Source of the DNA: Amblyornis subalaris
Taxonomy: Eukaryota; Chordata; Aves; Passeriformes; Ptilonorhynchidae
Assembly: GCA_018881555.1 (NCBI GenBank)
Contig: JACAXG010000167.1
Coordinates: forward strand, 1,147,920 to 1,211,919
DNA length: 64,000 bases
Direction of reading: 5' to 3'
The notes beneath the pieces were generated by a model. The model was not told where the DNA came from, did no database searches, and was given only the letters and a program-made list of their open reading frames with translations. The position numbers and the translations under genes are program-made. Within the stretch, counting starts at the first letter, position 1. Each line of letters starts with the position of its first letter. Positions 26,427 to 38,900 of this stretch are shown here, piece by piece.

Positions 26427-29400
26427 AGGACAGGTATTGGGTCTGAATTACACCAAGAAAGATTTAGTCATGAGAAAATCACAGTAAATGAAGCACTGGT
26501 GCAGAATGTCTGGAAGGTGGGAAGGTGGATGTTTTCAAAACGGACTAGACATGTATCCATTCAGAACGATCCAGATGACCCAGCTCACTAAGCGCTTCTC
26601 CATACCTCTGCCAGCTCTGCAATCTTCTCACTAGACAATCACTGCTCAAACCACAGAACCCACCACCAACAATTCTTGTAAAAGTGGCCAAATCCCGACC
26701 ATTGTAGCCCATCAAAACTTCCTCTGACTCTGGAATCTGCATTGATGGCAAAAACATCAAAGAACCAAGTCAGGTTCTGCCACTCTTCACCATGTAACTT
26801 CATTGGAGGAACAAATCATTATTCAGCCTGGGTAACATCCCACTTGAGAAAGAAGATCAAGGCAATTGATTCACAATTTGGATGCCTGTCCATGATTTTA
26901 CAAAGGTTCAGGATTACCTTTGTGGCTTCACACTTGCATCTGATCTCCACAATTACTTTAAAACGTTCTGCTGTAATAGAATAATCAGGGGCAATTATGG
27001 AAGGTCAGGGAACGAGCAGGCATAAATATTCTGTTAGCTCCTTCTGGTGCTCCATGATGTGGAGCTTTATTAATGTGTCTGGGACACGTCCCCCACCCAG
27101 CCCACTTCAGAAATGCCAAGGCTCCCTGGGGGATGGCACTGAAGGGATTCACAGCTCTCAGATGTCTCTTCAAAAAGATAAAGATGATGGCTTTCCAAGA
27201 AGTCAAAGGGAATGGGAAAACTTTTCCCCGAAAATCAAACAGGGCCACGCATAGCATTAAGAAGAGGTGCTGGGGCAGAAGGATTAAGGCATCCTTTCAC
27301 CAGCCTTGAGGCAAAGGTCAGGTTTGGTCCGGATTTGCACCAAAGGCTGCATTCCAAATTATTCCAGCTCTGAGCAGCTCCTTGCTCACGCAGATCCAAG
27401 CTGCTGGATGTATTAGCCACTCCACATCCTTATGTAGTGAAGATTACAGGCACTGTTATGCTTTAACTTCACTCATCCAATGGGGATAAAGTTTGAGTGA
27501 ACTGTCACCATGGCCAAAATCCCTAAACTTGGTTGAAGAGGAAAATTTCAGAACTTTCTCTGCTCCTCTCACAAATCCATGCCAGGCAAGTGCAAGTTCA
27601 AATTCATGGGATGGTTGCCCTTTTCCTCTGATCCACTTGGTGCATGTGACATTTTACTTCCTCTGTTGCTTCCAACTTTATGTTCTGATGGAGCAAACAC
27701 AGATGCCTTTGCATCTCAACCCCTGGAAGATCTTTCAGAGGGCAAAGAGATAAACTTGAGGTACTGCATCACACTTCACATCATTGGCACATTTATAAGG
27801 AATATACAGAGTGTGTCTAAGTTGCTACTTATATCTGTAACCATCAAACTCAAAATATCACCAAATAATTCACAAAAATCTATAAAGTCATGTAGTGATG
27901 TGTTCCAAATCACCTTTATATTTCTGTCTTTATAGTAAGATTAATCAACCTGACTACTTTTACATTAAATTATTGCTTTGCTCAGAAATGGAGGGAAGAA
28001 ACATTTCTCTGCTGGACAATTAATTCCCCTGTTGCTGACACCCTTCTCTGCCACATTACAACTAAGTCACACACGATCACAGTTAACATCCAACCTTTAA
28101 CACTTCAACATCATCTCAGTATCAGCCACTTCTTTGCATCTACGCTTATGAAAGCAAGACTGAATTTCATGTTTCATCTCCAGAGCAGAGCCATCCCATC
28201 CAGCAGCATTACATNAATGAGTTTCACACCAGTGGGAAGAGCCTAATAGATTTTGTAGGTCAGTGCTCCTGGCAGATGTTTCTCTAAAGACTCTTTGGAG
28301 CTCAAGGAAAAAAAACTTTCAACTAGATTTTTGAAGGCACAGTCCAGTAAAAGTTAATAAGAGTGGGGAAAACAGAGGAGGAGGAAAGACCTCGATTGAT
28401 TTGCCATAAACTGATCCGAAAATGTTTCGAAAATTCAGGGNGCACGAGGACAAAATAAAAAATATTCTACAGAGAACAACTCAAAAATAAAAATAGCAGC
28501 AGTGGCTAAGAACAGTTCTTCAAAGGGATGTCAGACTTTACAATACTTTGCACAGCAGCAGTGACTAAAAAGGCTTCATGTTGTCGCCACATGGTGATAT
28601 TAAAAACTAGCATTCACTTTGGGGGAAAATAAATAACAAAAGCACATGCAGCAGAATAATAAAATGCAACTATAGGACGAGTGCTTTAAATCCTATTTAT
28701 AAACCCCTGGAGCATATGTGCAGTCACCACAATGTCAAATTCTAATTTGCAACACAGGTCAGCAATGTCACAACTGGCAATGCGATGGATGGCACAACTG
28801 ACAAAAATAATTTCTAAGGACTTAGCCTTTAAAATAAACAGAACTGGTGGCGTTTCTTTATTGCCTGTTTTAAAGCTCAGAGTTACACTGAGCATTAAAT
28901 TCATCAACAGGCAAACTTTTATGCCTTATATGAGCCCTCTTGAGTACAACATTTTCATTCCCTGGGCTCTGAAATTACTGCAGAAGCCTGTCCCTAACCT
29001 GCAGGAGAAAGGAGGAGAAACTTCCTTTTCCTTGTCTTGGCACCATGATATACTTGTGAGCCTAATAACATCCTTGCAAAGTAGATAAAATATTAAATAT
29101 TATCATTACATTACACCAGCAAAGAAATAAGGGGCCAATAGTCAGGCACCAGTTTTATACAAGTACAAAATTAACCTTGGATTTATTATTTCAAATAAGA
29201 GGAGATGATCATCATGAATATTTGATAACATTTGCTGTAGCCATAATAAAACAACTCCATTCTCTCCATTTTTTAAAACTGCAAAGTGTTCACAACCATC
29301 GCCTGCGATGCTCTACAGACCTTTACCAAAGAGCTGTGGTTCTGCAAAGTAATCTTTTATTCATTGAATTTCAGACCAAAACCTGAAACTGTCCTGTGGA

Positions 29401-32400
29401 ATCATTTTATGTTTTTTTTACTGCAGCATCTCAAAGTCCCAAACCAAGGCAGGTGTACCCTGTGAGGCTCCTGGCATCCCACTACAGCCTGAAGAAACAG
29501 CCAAACAGCACAAAGCCAATTTCTCTCCTCCCAGGATAGTATCTTATCTCCGTGCTGGAAGGAATTATGAAATAAAACATGTGTTAGCTCCACAGGATGT
29601 TTATTCATAGTTAACAGGGCAATGTTTTGTTCTCTTTCTCCTCCTCTCCCTCCACATATATTGCAGGGTGGGAAGGACCTGCCTCCAAGATTTCGTGGGA
29701 GTTACCCTCATTCCTCAGTGGAAGAGCCCTATCCAAAGAGCCAGCAGCAACAAAGAAATCCTACACCAGCAAAACGGACCAAGTCACACAAATTCATGGA
29801 AGAAATACCCATTAAAAGCTACTAAAATATACATCCACCAAGAACTTCCCAAGGCACAGATCAGTGGTGGATGGAAATGCACCATGAACTTCCATTATTC
29901 TCTTCCCCGCACATCTCCTGTTGGTCACTGTCCAAAGCTGGGTGTTAACTAGAGGCGTCTTTGATAAGCCCCCAAAAATTTTATGCAGTACATCTCATCT
30001 TCAGGAGTGAGGTAATCCTACAGCTTTCCCACGGTGGGAGAACCAAGAGCCCCCTATTTCTATCCGGCCACGTGTTTTTATAAGGTCCATCAGGGCTTCA
30101 CTCCTTTCACGCTCTCTGATCCCTGGCAATTTTACTTGGATTTGGCCAGTAGATTCAAAAGTTGCAGGGGGAGGGAGTGGAGGCAGAGAGAAATGGTGTT
30201 CACATAAGCCTTGTTTCCTTAAGAAACCAGGTTAAAAAAATCAACAGCTGACGAGTTACAAGACGTTCTGTAATCTGCTTTTGAAACACCCCGGAACGAG
30301 GCGCAAAGTCCTAACGGGGCATACGAGGATGTGTTTGACAAGGAGCAAGTGCTTGCATTAAGGGAAACAACATCATCCTTAAAAAAATGGTTCCGTGGTA
30401 AAACAGAGACCCAGTAGCAGCTCCAAAGAGCAGGAACCCGCTCGGTCACAGACCTACCAGAAGGCACAGGATGATTCCTCCCTTTCTAAATCATCCCTTT
30501 CGCTCTCTTGCAGACCTTTAACAGACTGCTACAAAAAATACCATAAATTATAGAGTATGAATGATGTCAAAGCCTGTCCTCAGAGGAAGGCTGGCAACAG
30601 CAATCATGTATTCTTCAGTTTGGGAATACACAGACACAATTTTTGTTCATAACCTATTAAAAAAAAAAAAAAGGCTCTGCACATCAAAGGCATCAGATAT
30701 ATTTCCCTTCAGATCATCCCTTCAAGCAGCCCAGTCTGACACCACAGTCACAGGGAGAGAAGGGAGGCTGATAGGATGAAAAGGGAAAGTCAGGAGCACA
30801 GAGAGTGGCTGAAGCCACCGAAATACACAGGGAAAGCATAAATGCAGCAGAAGATCCAATATCTACACAGACATTTCAAACTGCACTGTGCAATTCCAGC
30901 TGGCTTTCAGGCACCTGAATGTGACAGGAGATGGCTGCAACCCTCAAATGAAGTCCTATGAATCTTGTATTTGTGTGCAAGGAGGATATCTGGCAACTCA
31001 GGCTGCTCTAAACTACAGTTTGTGTCCACAGTACCGAGCAGGGAAACAGAAAAACTTGGGGACCACGAGAAAATGAGAATACTTGCATTAGGCAGCCACA
31101 CACCATCCATCATCCACAGCGGGGATGTGAAAGGCAACAGTCATTAAAGCACCAGAGGATTCTGCTGCTCTAAGGTGATATTTTGCCAGGTAACACACCT
31201 TTAAGGACTGCTTCACCATGGGGAGGAAGAAAAAAGGCATTGAAAATGATCAGAACCTTGATGGTGTTCTCCAAGGCTGTGTTCATAGAAAATAATTTTT
31301 AAAAGGGCTTAATTTTTGTCTACAACCCTCAGCTGTGAGCATCCCAGATCTGGGAGAACTCTTGGAACCAAAGTCAATCTGAACTCAGCCAATAGAGTTA
31401 GTCTTACTACAGCAACTTGGAGATCCCAGCTAAAATAAGAGACCAAAACCAACACCTGTTAATAATGTGCAAAACAACAGTGACAGGTTTCTTCTACCCT
31501 CCATTCCCCTACAGAGGGCAGATCTGGGAGCCTTCTTAAGCAATAAACTATAATGAATCTCTTATCTGCACAAAGTGCTATGAAACTTCACTGAACTGTA
31601 TAAATATTTTATACCAATAATAATTACAGGGCACATTTTCAAGGAAGTGCCTCCAAGAGTCAGGCACACAAAATCTGAGAGCACTGCAGCTTCACACACT
31701 CTCCAGTGGCATTTCAAGGTCTGTCTAAGCGTCTTTGCCTCTCAGGAGTCACTCCTGTACCTGTGCACAGTGTGAACACCTGAGTTTAAGGAAGTTCTCT
31801 GGATTCTGCCCACTTGCAGACACCTTTATTTCTGGCTGACTTCTCTAAACCCACAGCCAGGGTCGCCTGTCTTCTCCAGGATGCTCAGAACAATCCCTCT
31901 GAACTCACTTCAAAGCAGAAGTGCACAAAAACACTGCACAGATCCCAGCTAGAAATAGAGTTGCCCTAATTTGATCCAATTAACCTCCTTCCCAGCCCTG
32001 AAACAAACAGGATGCCTTGGAAAACCCAGCTAAGCAGGCCCTTCCCTGCTTTCACCCGCTGCAGAGCATCTCCGGGTGAAGGACAACCCCTGACTCCCTG
32101 AACAACCAGTCAGGGCTGCATCCCAGAGCAGATGGCCTTGGGAAAACGTATTCCTGGACACACCACTCCACGAGGAGGTCAGAGGACAGCTGTGCACTCC
32201 CCTGCACACCGAAGTCAGCCCAACACTCCCTGCTTTGTGGAGCACAAGCACGGGCAAATCCGTGCCCGCTGCCAAAGGACCCCCAAGAAGAGGGACAGAA
32301 GGCAGGGCTTGTATGGATGAATCACCTCGACAGGACACATATGGCTTGGCACACCAACAGCTCAGCTCAGTCTTTCAGCTGAAAAATGCCTTTTGTTCCT

Positions 32401-35016
32401 GCCTCCAAGGCTTGTTTTCCAACGCATGTCAAACGTGGCACTTCTTTAGTTACATTCCAGACCTCCATTCTTTTTCCTCGGAAGAAATGCTCTCGAAATA
32501 TTTGGTTTTCTTTTTACCTAATTCCTCACTTTTTTTTTTTCCTTCCCCATTCCATCCCGCCCTGGAAAGATGAAAAAATTGATAGAAAATTAGGAAACTC
32601 CATCAAATATGTTCCTGGTAAATGCCAAGCTCAACAATTTTCCACCTGCTCTTTGTCTTAGCAGCCTCACTGAGCACTGAGCATTGAGTAAATGCTTTCT
32701 CACACGTAGAACCAACCCTCCTCAGGTAGAAGTCCAAACCACGGTGCAGAAACACCACNAAGAGTTCCCCTTCCTGCTATCCACGCTGCCAGCATTGAAG
32801 AATTTCCCCTGGTGAAGCACTTTGAAGCATCCCACTTGCACACGAGCTGCTACAAATCCTAGCCCCTGTAACGTATCACACAACAGGTTATTTCTGGCAC
32901 TGCAGAGAAAAACCCCAATCTGCACCCACACGACTCCAGGGCTGCACACTCCACGTGCCAAGCTTCGCCTAAGAAAGGATTTTAAAGTTCCAGGATTCAG
33001 ATGTAGAAAAGAAAAGGGTTGACTGCTTTATAGCAACCGTGCCATCTCACTTCAAGATGCAGAATATAAATCACACCAGGAGGACTAATGGGATCACTTT
33101 TCTCTCCCTGACAGAGAACACATGTTCCAGCCCTGTTTCACGCTTATCTTACACAGGCACAAGCAGCAGAGAATTCCAGTGCTGTCCTCAGACATTCAGG
33201 AATATGATGCCCATTAGCTGGAATGGGCCTGCACAGTTGTGTTCCCAGAAATCCTACGAAAAATCAGTCCCCAGCAGGAAAGTATTTTTTTAGTGAAGTC
33301 TCCAACTACCCCATTAGTAGTAGAGGTGTGTTAGCCCTTGAAGTCCCCCAGAAGACTAAGCCTTCCCAGGAGGACNGAGAGCTGTACTGGATATTGCTCC
33401 AGCAGGAAATGGCTCAAGCAGTTCAGTGCCATCAACAGCCACTTCCCAGTCACAATACAAGCAGGAAGGAATAAAACTGGAAAAGTCACCAGGCTGGCCT
33501 CAAGCTACGATGTCTTTCTCACTCTGGATGGAGAGAGCACTACCAGGGCTGTGACTGGTCTAAAAAGGGATCTGGTAGACCTGTTTTGGTGGAATTGCAC
33601 TGACCCATGAGCTGCCATGCTGGTGCTTGCCTCTCCATTCCTCTCCCCCCAAAATGCAATTGTAAACTTAAATGAGAATCAAAACAGATATGAGAGTATC
33701 AAACAAAATAGACTGGACAGCTTTGAGACAAGGAACAACTTTAGGATTGCTAGAAACATCACATTCCACCCCAAACCTGAATCCTGCTCATTTGCCTTAG
33801 CTCATACAGGAACTAAAACAGGAGCAAACCATCTTCTCCTTCCTTTCCTCCACGAAAAGGACAGCAGAGACACCTTCCTCACTCTCTCGCTGCTACCCCT
33901 GATCCAGCCCAGCTGAATGCAGGAAAGGGCAAGTCCATTTTACCAAAAGTATTTGCAAGGGAGGTCTAGGAAGAATCAATATGTTTTTAAAGCACTCACA
34001 GGAAGGTGTTTGTGTGGCAGACACACTGAAGGCCTCTCACTCGAGCACATCCTGCGTGCCTTGGAATAAATTCCTCGCCGCCACTCGAAGTGCCTGGGCT
34101 GTTCTCACTTACAGCTCAGTGAAAGCCAAACCCTGGGCATTAGCTCAGCACAGCCTCGCAGCTTCCACCTCCCTGCAGTGAAACCTGCCACTCTGCACAG
34201 GGCCAGCCCCAACCAGCGGCCACCTGGGAGTCTCACTTCACCTCACCCCCAGAAAAAACGATTTTCAGTCTCGCTAAGTAGAGCTGGTCCACCTGGTGAA
34301 TAATTTAACCACTCGGTTAAGCACTTCACTTTTTGTTCCCCCCACCCTATTTGCACATTTGCCACAAAGAGACACTGGCTTCTTTTTGCAGGCATTTTCA
34401 TTATTCATCACTGCGATCACCCAGCAGCAGGTTTATGTGAAAAAATTCCTGCCACCAATCCCTCAACAAACAGCAAGTTCACTTTCATGGGTGAATTCCC
34501 ATGCAGGCAGTTGAGCAAAAGCCCATCAATTTCCAAATGTGCAGAAGAAATAATTGCAAACCTTTAAAACCACTGTTAAAAAACAGGAATGCAAGCACTG
34601 GAGGGATACAAGTCTGCCAGAACCATCTGTCACTCTGGAATATCATTTCACCACATTCAACCAAGACCAAATATGCAGCTGCCTGCCTGAGTAGATGGGN
34701 AAGGCAACGTCAGGGAGAGAGTGCTGGAGGGGCAGTCAAAATGAGGGTTATCCCTTATGTGCACTCCAGAAGGGCGTGGAGGAGCTCATGGCACGTCCAG
34801 GTCATTTCCCCATGGGCTGTGTGCAGCAGCCACACTTTCAGGCAGAACAGGAAAAGAAGGAAGTGCAGCTCCATGGAGCCATGATGGTGTCACACTGAGC
34901 GAGGTTAAAGCCACCTCAGGTGAGTGGGTGCAGGTGAGGTGAAGCAGGAGGCAGCTCTGCCACCACCCCATCCATCACCCAGAGGGCTGGGCAGCCAGGA
35001 AGCCTTTCTGTGACAA

Positions 35017-35958
35017 TCACAGAACCACAGAATCACTGAGGTTGGAAAAGACCTCTGAGATCACCTCAGAGTCCAACCTCTGACCGACCACCACCTTGTC
35101 AACTAGACCAGGGCACNGAGTGCCACGTCCAGTCATTACTGGAACACCTCCAGGGATGGGGACTCCGCCACCTCTGTGGGCAGCACATCCCAGTGCTTAA
35201 CCATTTCCACGAAGAAATTCCTCCTGATGTCCAACCTGAAGCTCTCCTGGCACGGCTTGAGGCCGTTTCCTCTTGTCCTGTCCCTTGTTCCCTGGAACAG
35301 AGCCTGACCCCNCTGGCTGCCCCCTCCTGTCAGGGAGTTGTGGACAGCCAGAAGGTGCCCCCCTGAGCCTCTCTTTCTCCAGGATGAGTCCTCCAGCTCC
35401 CTCAGCCACTCCTGGTGTTCCAGACCCTTCCCNAGCTCCATTCTCTTCCCTGGACATGCTCCAGCCCCTCAATGTCTTGTTGTGAGGGGCTCAGAACTGG
35501 ACACAGCACTCGAGGTGTGGCCTCAGCAGTGCCCAGCACAGGGGGACNGGCACTGCCCCGGTCCTGCTGGTCACACTATGGCTGGTACAGTCCAGGTATC
35601 ATTGACCTCTTGCCCACCTGGGTACACCTGGGCTCATGTGCAGGCACTGTTGACCATCACCACCAGGTCCTCTTCCAGCTTTCCAACCACTCTGCCCCAG
35701 CCTGTAGCACTGCATGGGGTTGTTGTGGCCAAAGTGCAGGACNTGGCAATTGGTCCTGTTGAAACTCATACAGTTGTCCTCAGTCCATCGATCCAGCCTG
35801 TCCAGATCNCTCTGCAGAGCCTTCCTGCCCTCCAGCAGATCAACACTCCCACACAACTTGGTGTCATCCACGAACTCGATCATCTCAACCAGATCATTAA
35901 TAAAGTTATTAAACATGACTGGGCCCAATACTGAGCCGTGGGGAACACCAATGGTGAC
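35017..35958 (-). mobile_element. CR1 LINE, about 0.94 kb, with reverse transcriptase remnant
   Basis: The longest CR1 copy in the window, inserted in reverse orientation. It starts at TCACAGAACCACAGAATCAC and runs through the 3' UTR into the C-terminal part of ORF2. Reading the minus strand from 35928 gives the reverse-transcriptase region with the FVDDTKL box (the catalytic DD motif) followed by the '[12 protein letters not shown]' and 'LDRLDRW' stretch known from CR1. The usual spacer residues before the DD box look shortened, and there are ambiguous bases and later frame loss, so it is inactive. The 198-residue plus-strand ORF over the same region is an antisense artefact. Confidence 0.93.
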
Positions 35959-38900
35959 CTGACAATGAACATGGAAGGGCAGAGGAACTCAAAAGCAGGC
36001 AGAGAGCANATGGAGAAAGCTCAAGTTACCAAGAGCACCTCTACCAGCCTTAGCACCAGGCCAGCAACAGCACGAGACTTGCTGTGCAGTCACCAGTGGA
36101 GGCAGAGATCTCTCCATCAAACTTATGGCTTGTTCTGAACAACCTCTGGCAAATTAGCATCACTCCCCTCACATCTTACTGTCTCAATTTTCCCTGCCAA
36201 ATGGGGGTAATTTTTCTCAAAATCTTGGCAGACGTCTTTATGAGGCATCTTTAAAGCTCGGGAAATAATTCTTATTTAAATACATAAGACCGAGTGAGAT
36301 TTTTGGCCATTAATTTCAGCCTTCTGCTAATTCCCAGCCTTAATTTATTCATGGCCTGTTCCTACCCATTTGCCTGTGTGCCAACACGCCGTTTCAGTTT
36401 AAATAACTCTTCTTTCCTACATTTCCTTGTTCGTCCTCCCAGGATGTATTTGGAGCAGCAGCCCCGTTCCCATCCTGGCCTACACATGCCAAGCTCTATC
36501 AGCCCCTTCTTGCGAAGATGTGCTCTTCACTGCCCTGCTCATCACGGTGTCCTTCCCAATTTGGATTCATCCCTCCTGCCCACTGATGTCCAGAGCTGTA
36601 TCCGTGTCCAGTACCACAGTTTCACAGCACGGCTCCCCAGGGATTTAACCCCAAGAGGATAAATCAAGTTCCTGAGGAAAAGCCAAGGACTGAAGCAGTT
36701 TCCTCTCCTCCCAGCTAATGAAACCCCTCGACTTCCACACNAACTGGAGTCCCCAGGTGAGGGGAAGGTCCCATCTTCCAGCTACCAGAGAAGGCCGTCA
36801 GGGTGTCCCTTCCAGCACAAAGAGAAATCCACACAAAGCTTGGCCCTATTCCATTGAAGAAAACATACCTGGTCTTGCCAAAATTAGTCGGCAAAGGAGT
36901 ATTTATACAATCTGTTTTGCTGAAAGAAATTACTTCAGCAGTTACTGCTACCAGTGCTGATATACAGCCATACTTTTTTTTTTTTAACCAAACAGAGAGA
37001 CAAGGCTGGAGGGAAAAGCAACTGCATCAAAAGCACAGCACTGCATCCTGTGCCATGACATCCACTTGTGCCCCAGAGCTGGGGTGGGGGGAAATTGTTG
37101 AATTGGCAGTTTGCAATCCAGCCCCCACCCTCCTANGGAACAGCCCTCCTATGGAAAATCCCTGTCCAACGGGGAAAGGGAAGGCTTCGAAATAAATCTC
37201 ATTCCAGGCTAGCCCTGCATCTGGAGTCCCTGCAACCCAAATGCTACCAGGTGGCACAGGGACAGCTGCCACCACTGCCAACACAGCCCTGAGACTTCAA
37301 CTCACACAGAGACTGATTCAGGCACCACTTCCACCACTCCCAGACCCCTCAAACACAGCTCAATGAAGTCAGCTTCATCCACCAAAAATTTCAAAGCACC
37401 TTTCCCCAGGTGCCCCTCTCCCAGCCTCCCATTGTGGATGCTCTGCACGGAGGAACCGAGGGCTCTGGGAACTGCTGGAGAAGCAGCTGGGTGCCTCCAG
37501 TAAACAGACAGAGACTTTGTTCCTCTTGCTCGTTGTGACAAGCCACCAGGAGGGCAGGGTGTTCAGCAAGCACAGAGATGGTCTGGGTTTGCCATGTGAT
37601 TTGTACTGCAGCAGAGCTGCTGGCACAGCTGCTGTGATAACCAGGAGAAAATTCTCTCCAGTGTTTCAGGGTGAGCTCTGCCCTCCACAGCCTTTTACTC
37701 CGTGCAGGGAGCAGGAGTCGAATTGTCAAGCCACTCATGCTGGCTCAGCAAGCCCTAATCCCAGTCTTATTAAGGCAAAGCNATTAAGCACGGACTTAGC
37801 TTTGAGCGCATTGTCAAAGCCCAGTGGCTTAGTGCAGGTTCAGACTTAAGCAGGTGCTTAAGTTCAGATTGCTGACTTGAGGCTGAACTTGCCAAATTAA
37901 ACCACAGACCTCTGCTTGAGCTGTTGTAGGGAAGTCAAACACACAGCACGCTCCTGACAGCCACTGTGCTCATGGCAAGGACAGGCTCAGCATTTCACAA
38001 AGCACTGCTAAGGTCACACGCTGCTGTAAGGGCTCCCCANCTCCCTGGCAGACACCTCTGACCACACTCTGACCCAGTGTCCCACTGTGAGCCCCCTGTC
38101 ACAGCCCTGCTGCTGCACAGACACGTGACAGCACCTTCTGCTTCCAGGAGCTTACACAACNCCATGGTTTCAGGTCAGGCCTGAAGGAGAAGAAAAGGTG
38201 AGATTGAATCAGCATGGGATAATGTCCAAAGGAACTGGTTTAAAAGTCTCACCAAGTGCCTTGTGGGGATGCATGTTCAGAACCTGCTGGGGTGGGAATC
38301 AAATCCTCCAGCTATGAGTGCATGTTAAGAGAAGCTCTCCAACCACAATGAAAAAGCNAAGGTGATGGCCCACGTGAGGAACCACTGGATTTTCAGTAAA
38401 GCTGTGCTGTGCTCATCTGGGCCTGAGAAAACAGCGGTACAGAAATGCAGATCTGCAATGCCAAGAGCATCCTGCAAGACTTTGTGCACAGTGGAAAGGG
38501 CTCCATCAGAAAGACAACACACAGGCAGAAACTCGACTTGGTGAAGCTGATGAAGAGCAGAGATGAGNAACTTTGACTGGAGCAGTTCTAATTCAGCGGA
38601 AGGCACAGAAGAGGTGTTAGGACAGACTTGAAGGAGAGGAACTTTGCAGTGTGAAAGTAAAAAAGGTTTCAGTACCGAGATGAAAGGCAGATGGGGTGGC
38701 AGTTGGAANGAGTGAAAAAAAAAAGGAGGAAAAACAAAAAAACAACAATCAAAACCCACAAAGAACAAACCCCATACATACTCTTGACCCTTGACAGTGA
38801 TTGCAGAAAGGTCAGAGAAGAATGAGAAGTTACAGCAAAGGTCAGGAGAGGGAACAGGGTCTCCCACTGTTTGTGTAGATGAAGAGGTCACGTCAGACCA

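Larger units (their letters stand above)
22723..35016. other. Presumed intronic DNA, no gene recognised
   Basis: Contains the short CR1 piece at 25.5 kb, the 21-bp duplication at 26385 and a CpG-dense patch at 30251-30328. Poly-A runs occur near 30660 and a poly-T near 23226. ORFs are all short. Confidence 0.45.

Noticed and set aside
35338..35934. 198-codon plus-strand ORF
   Set aside because: Antisense reading of the CR1 copy whose sense strand (minus) carries the reverse-transcriptase motifs.
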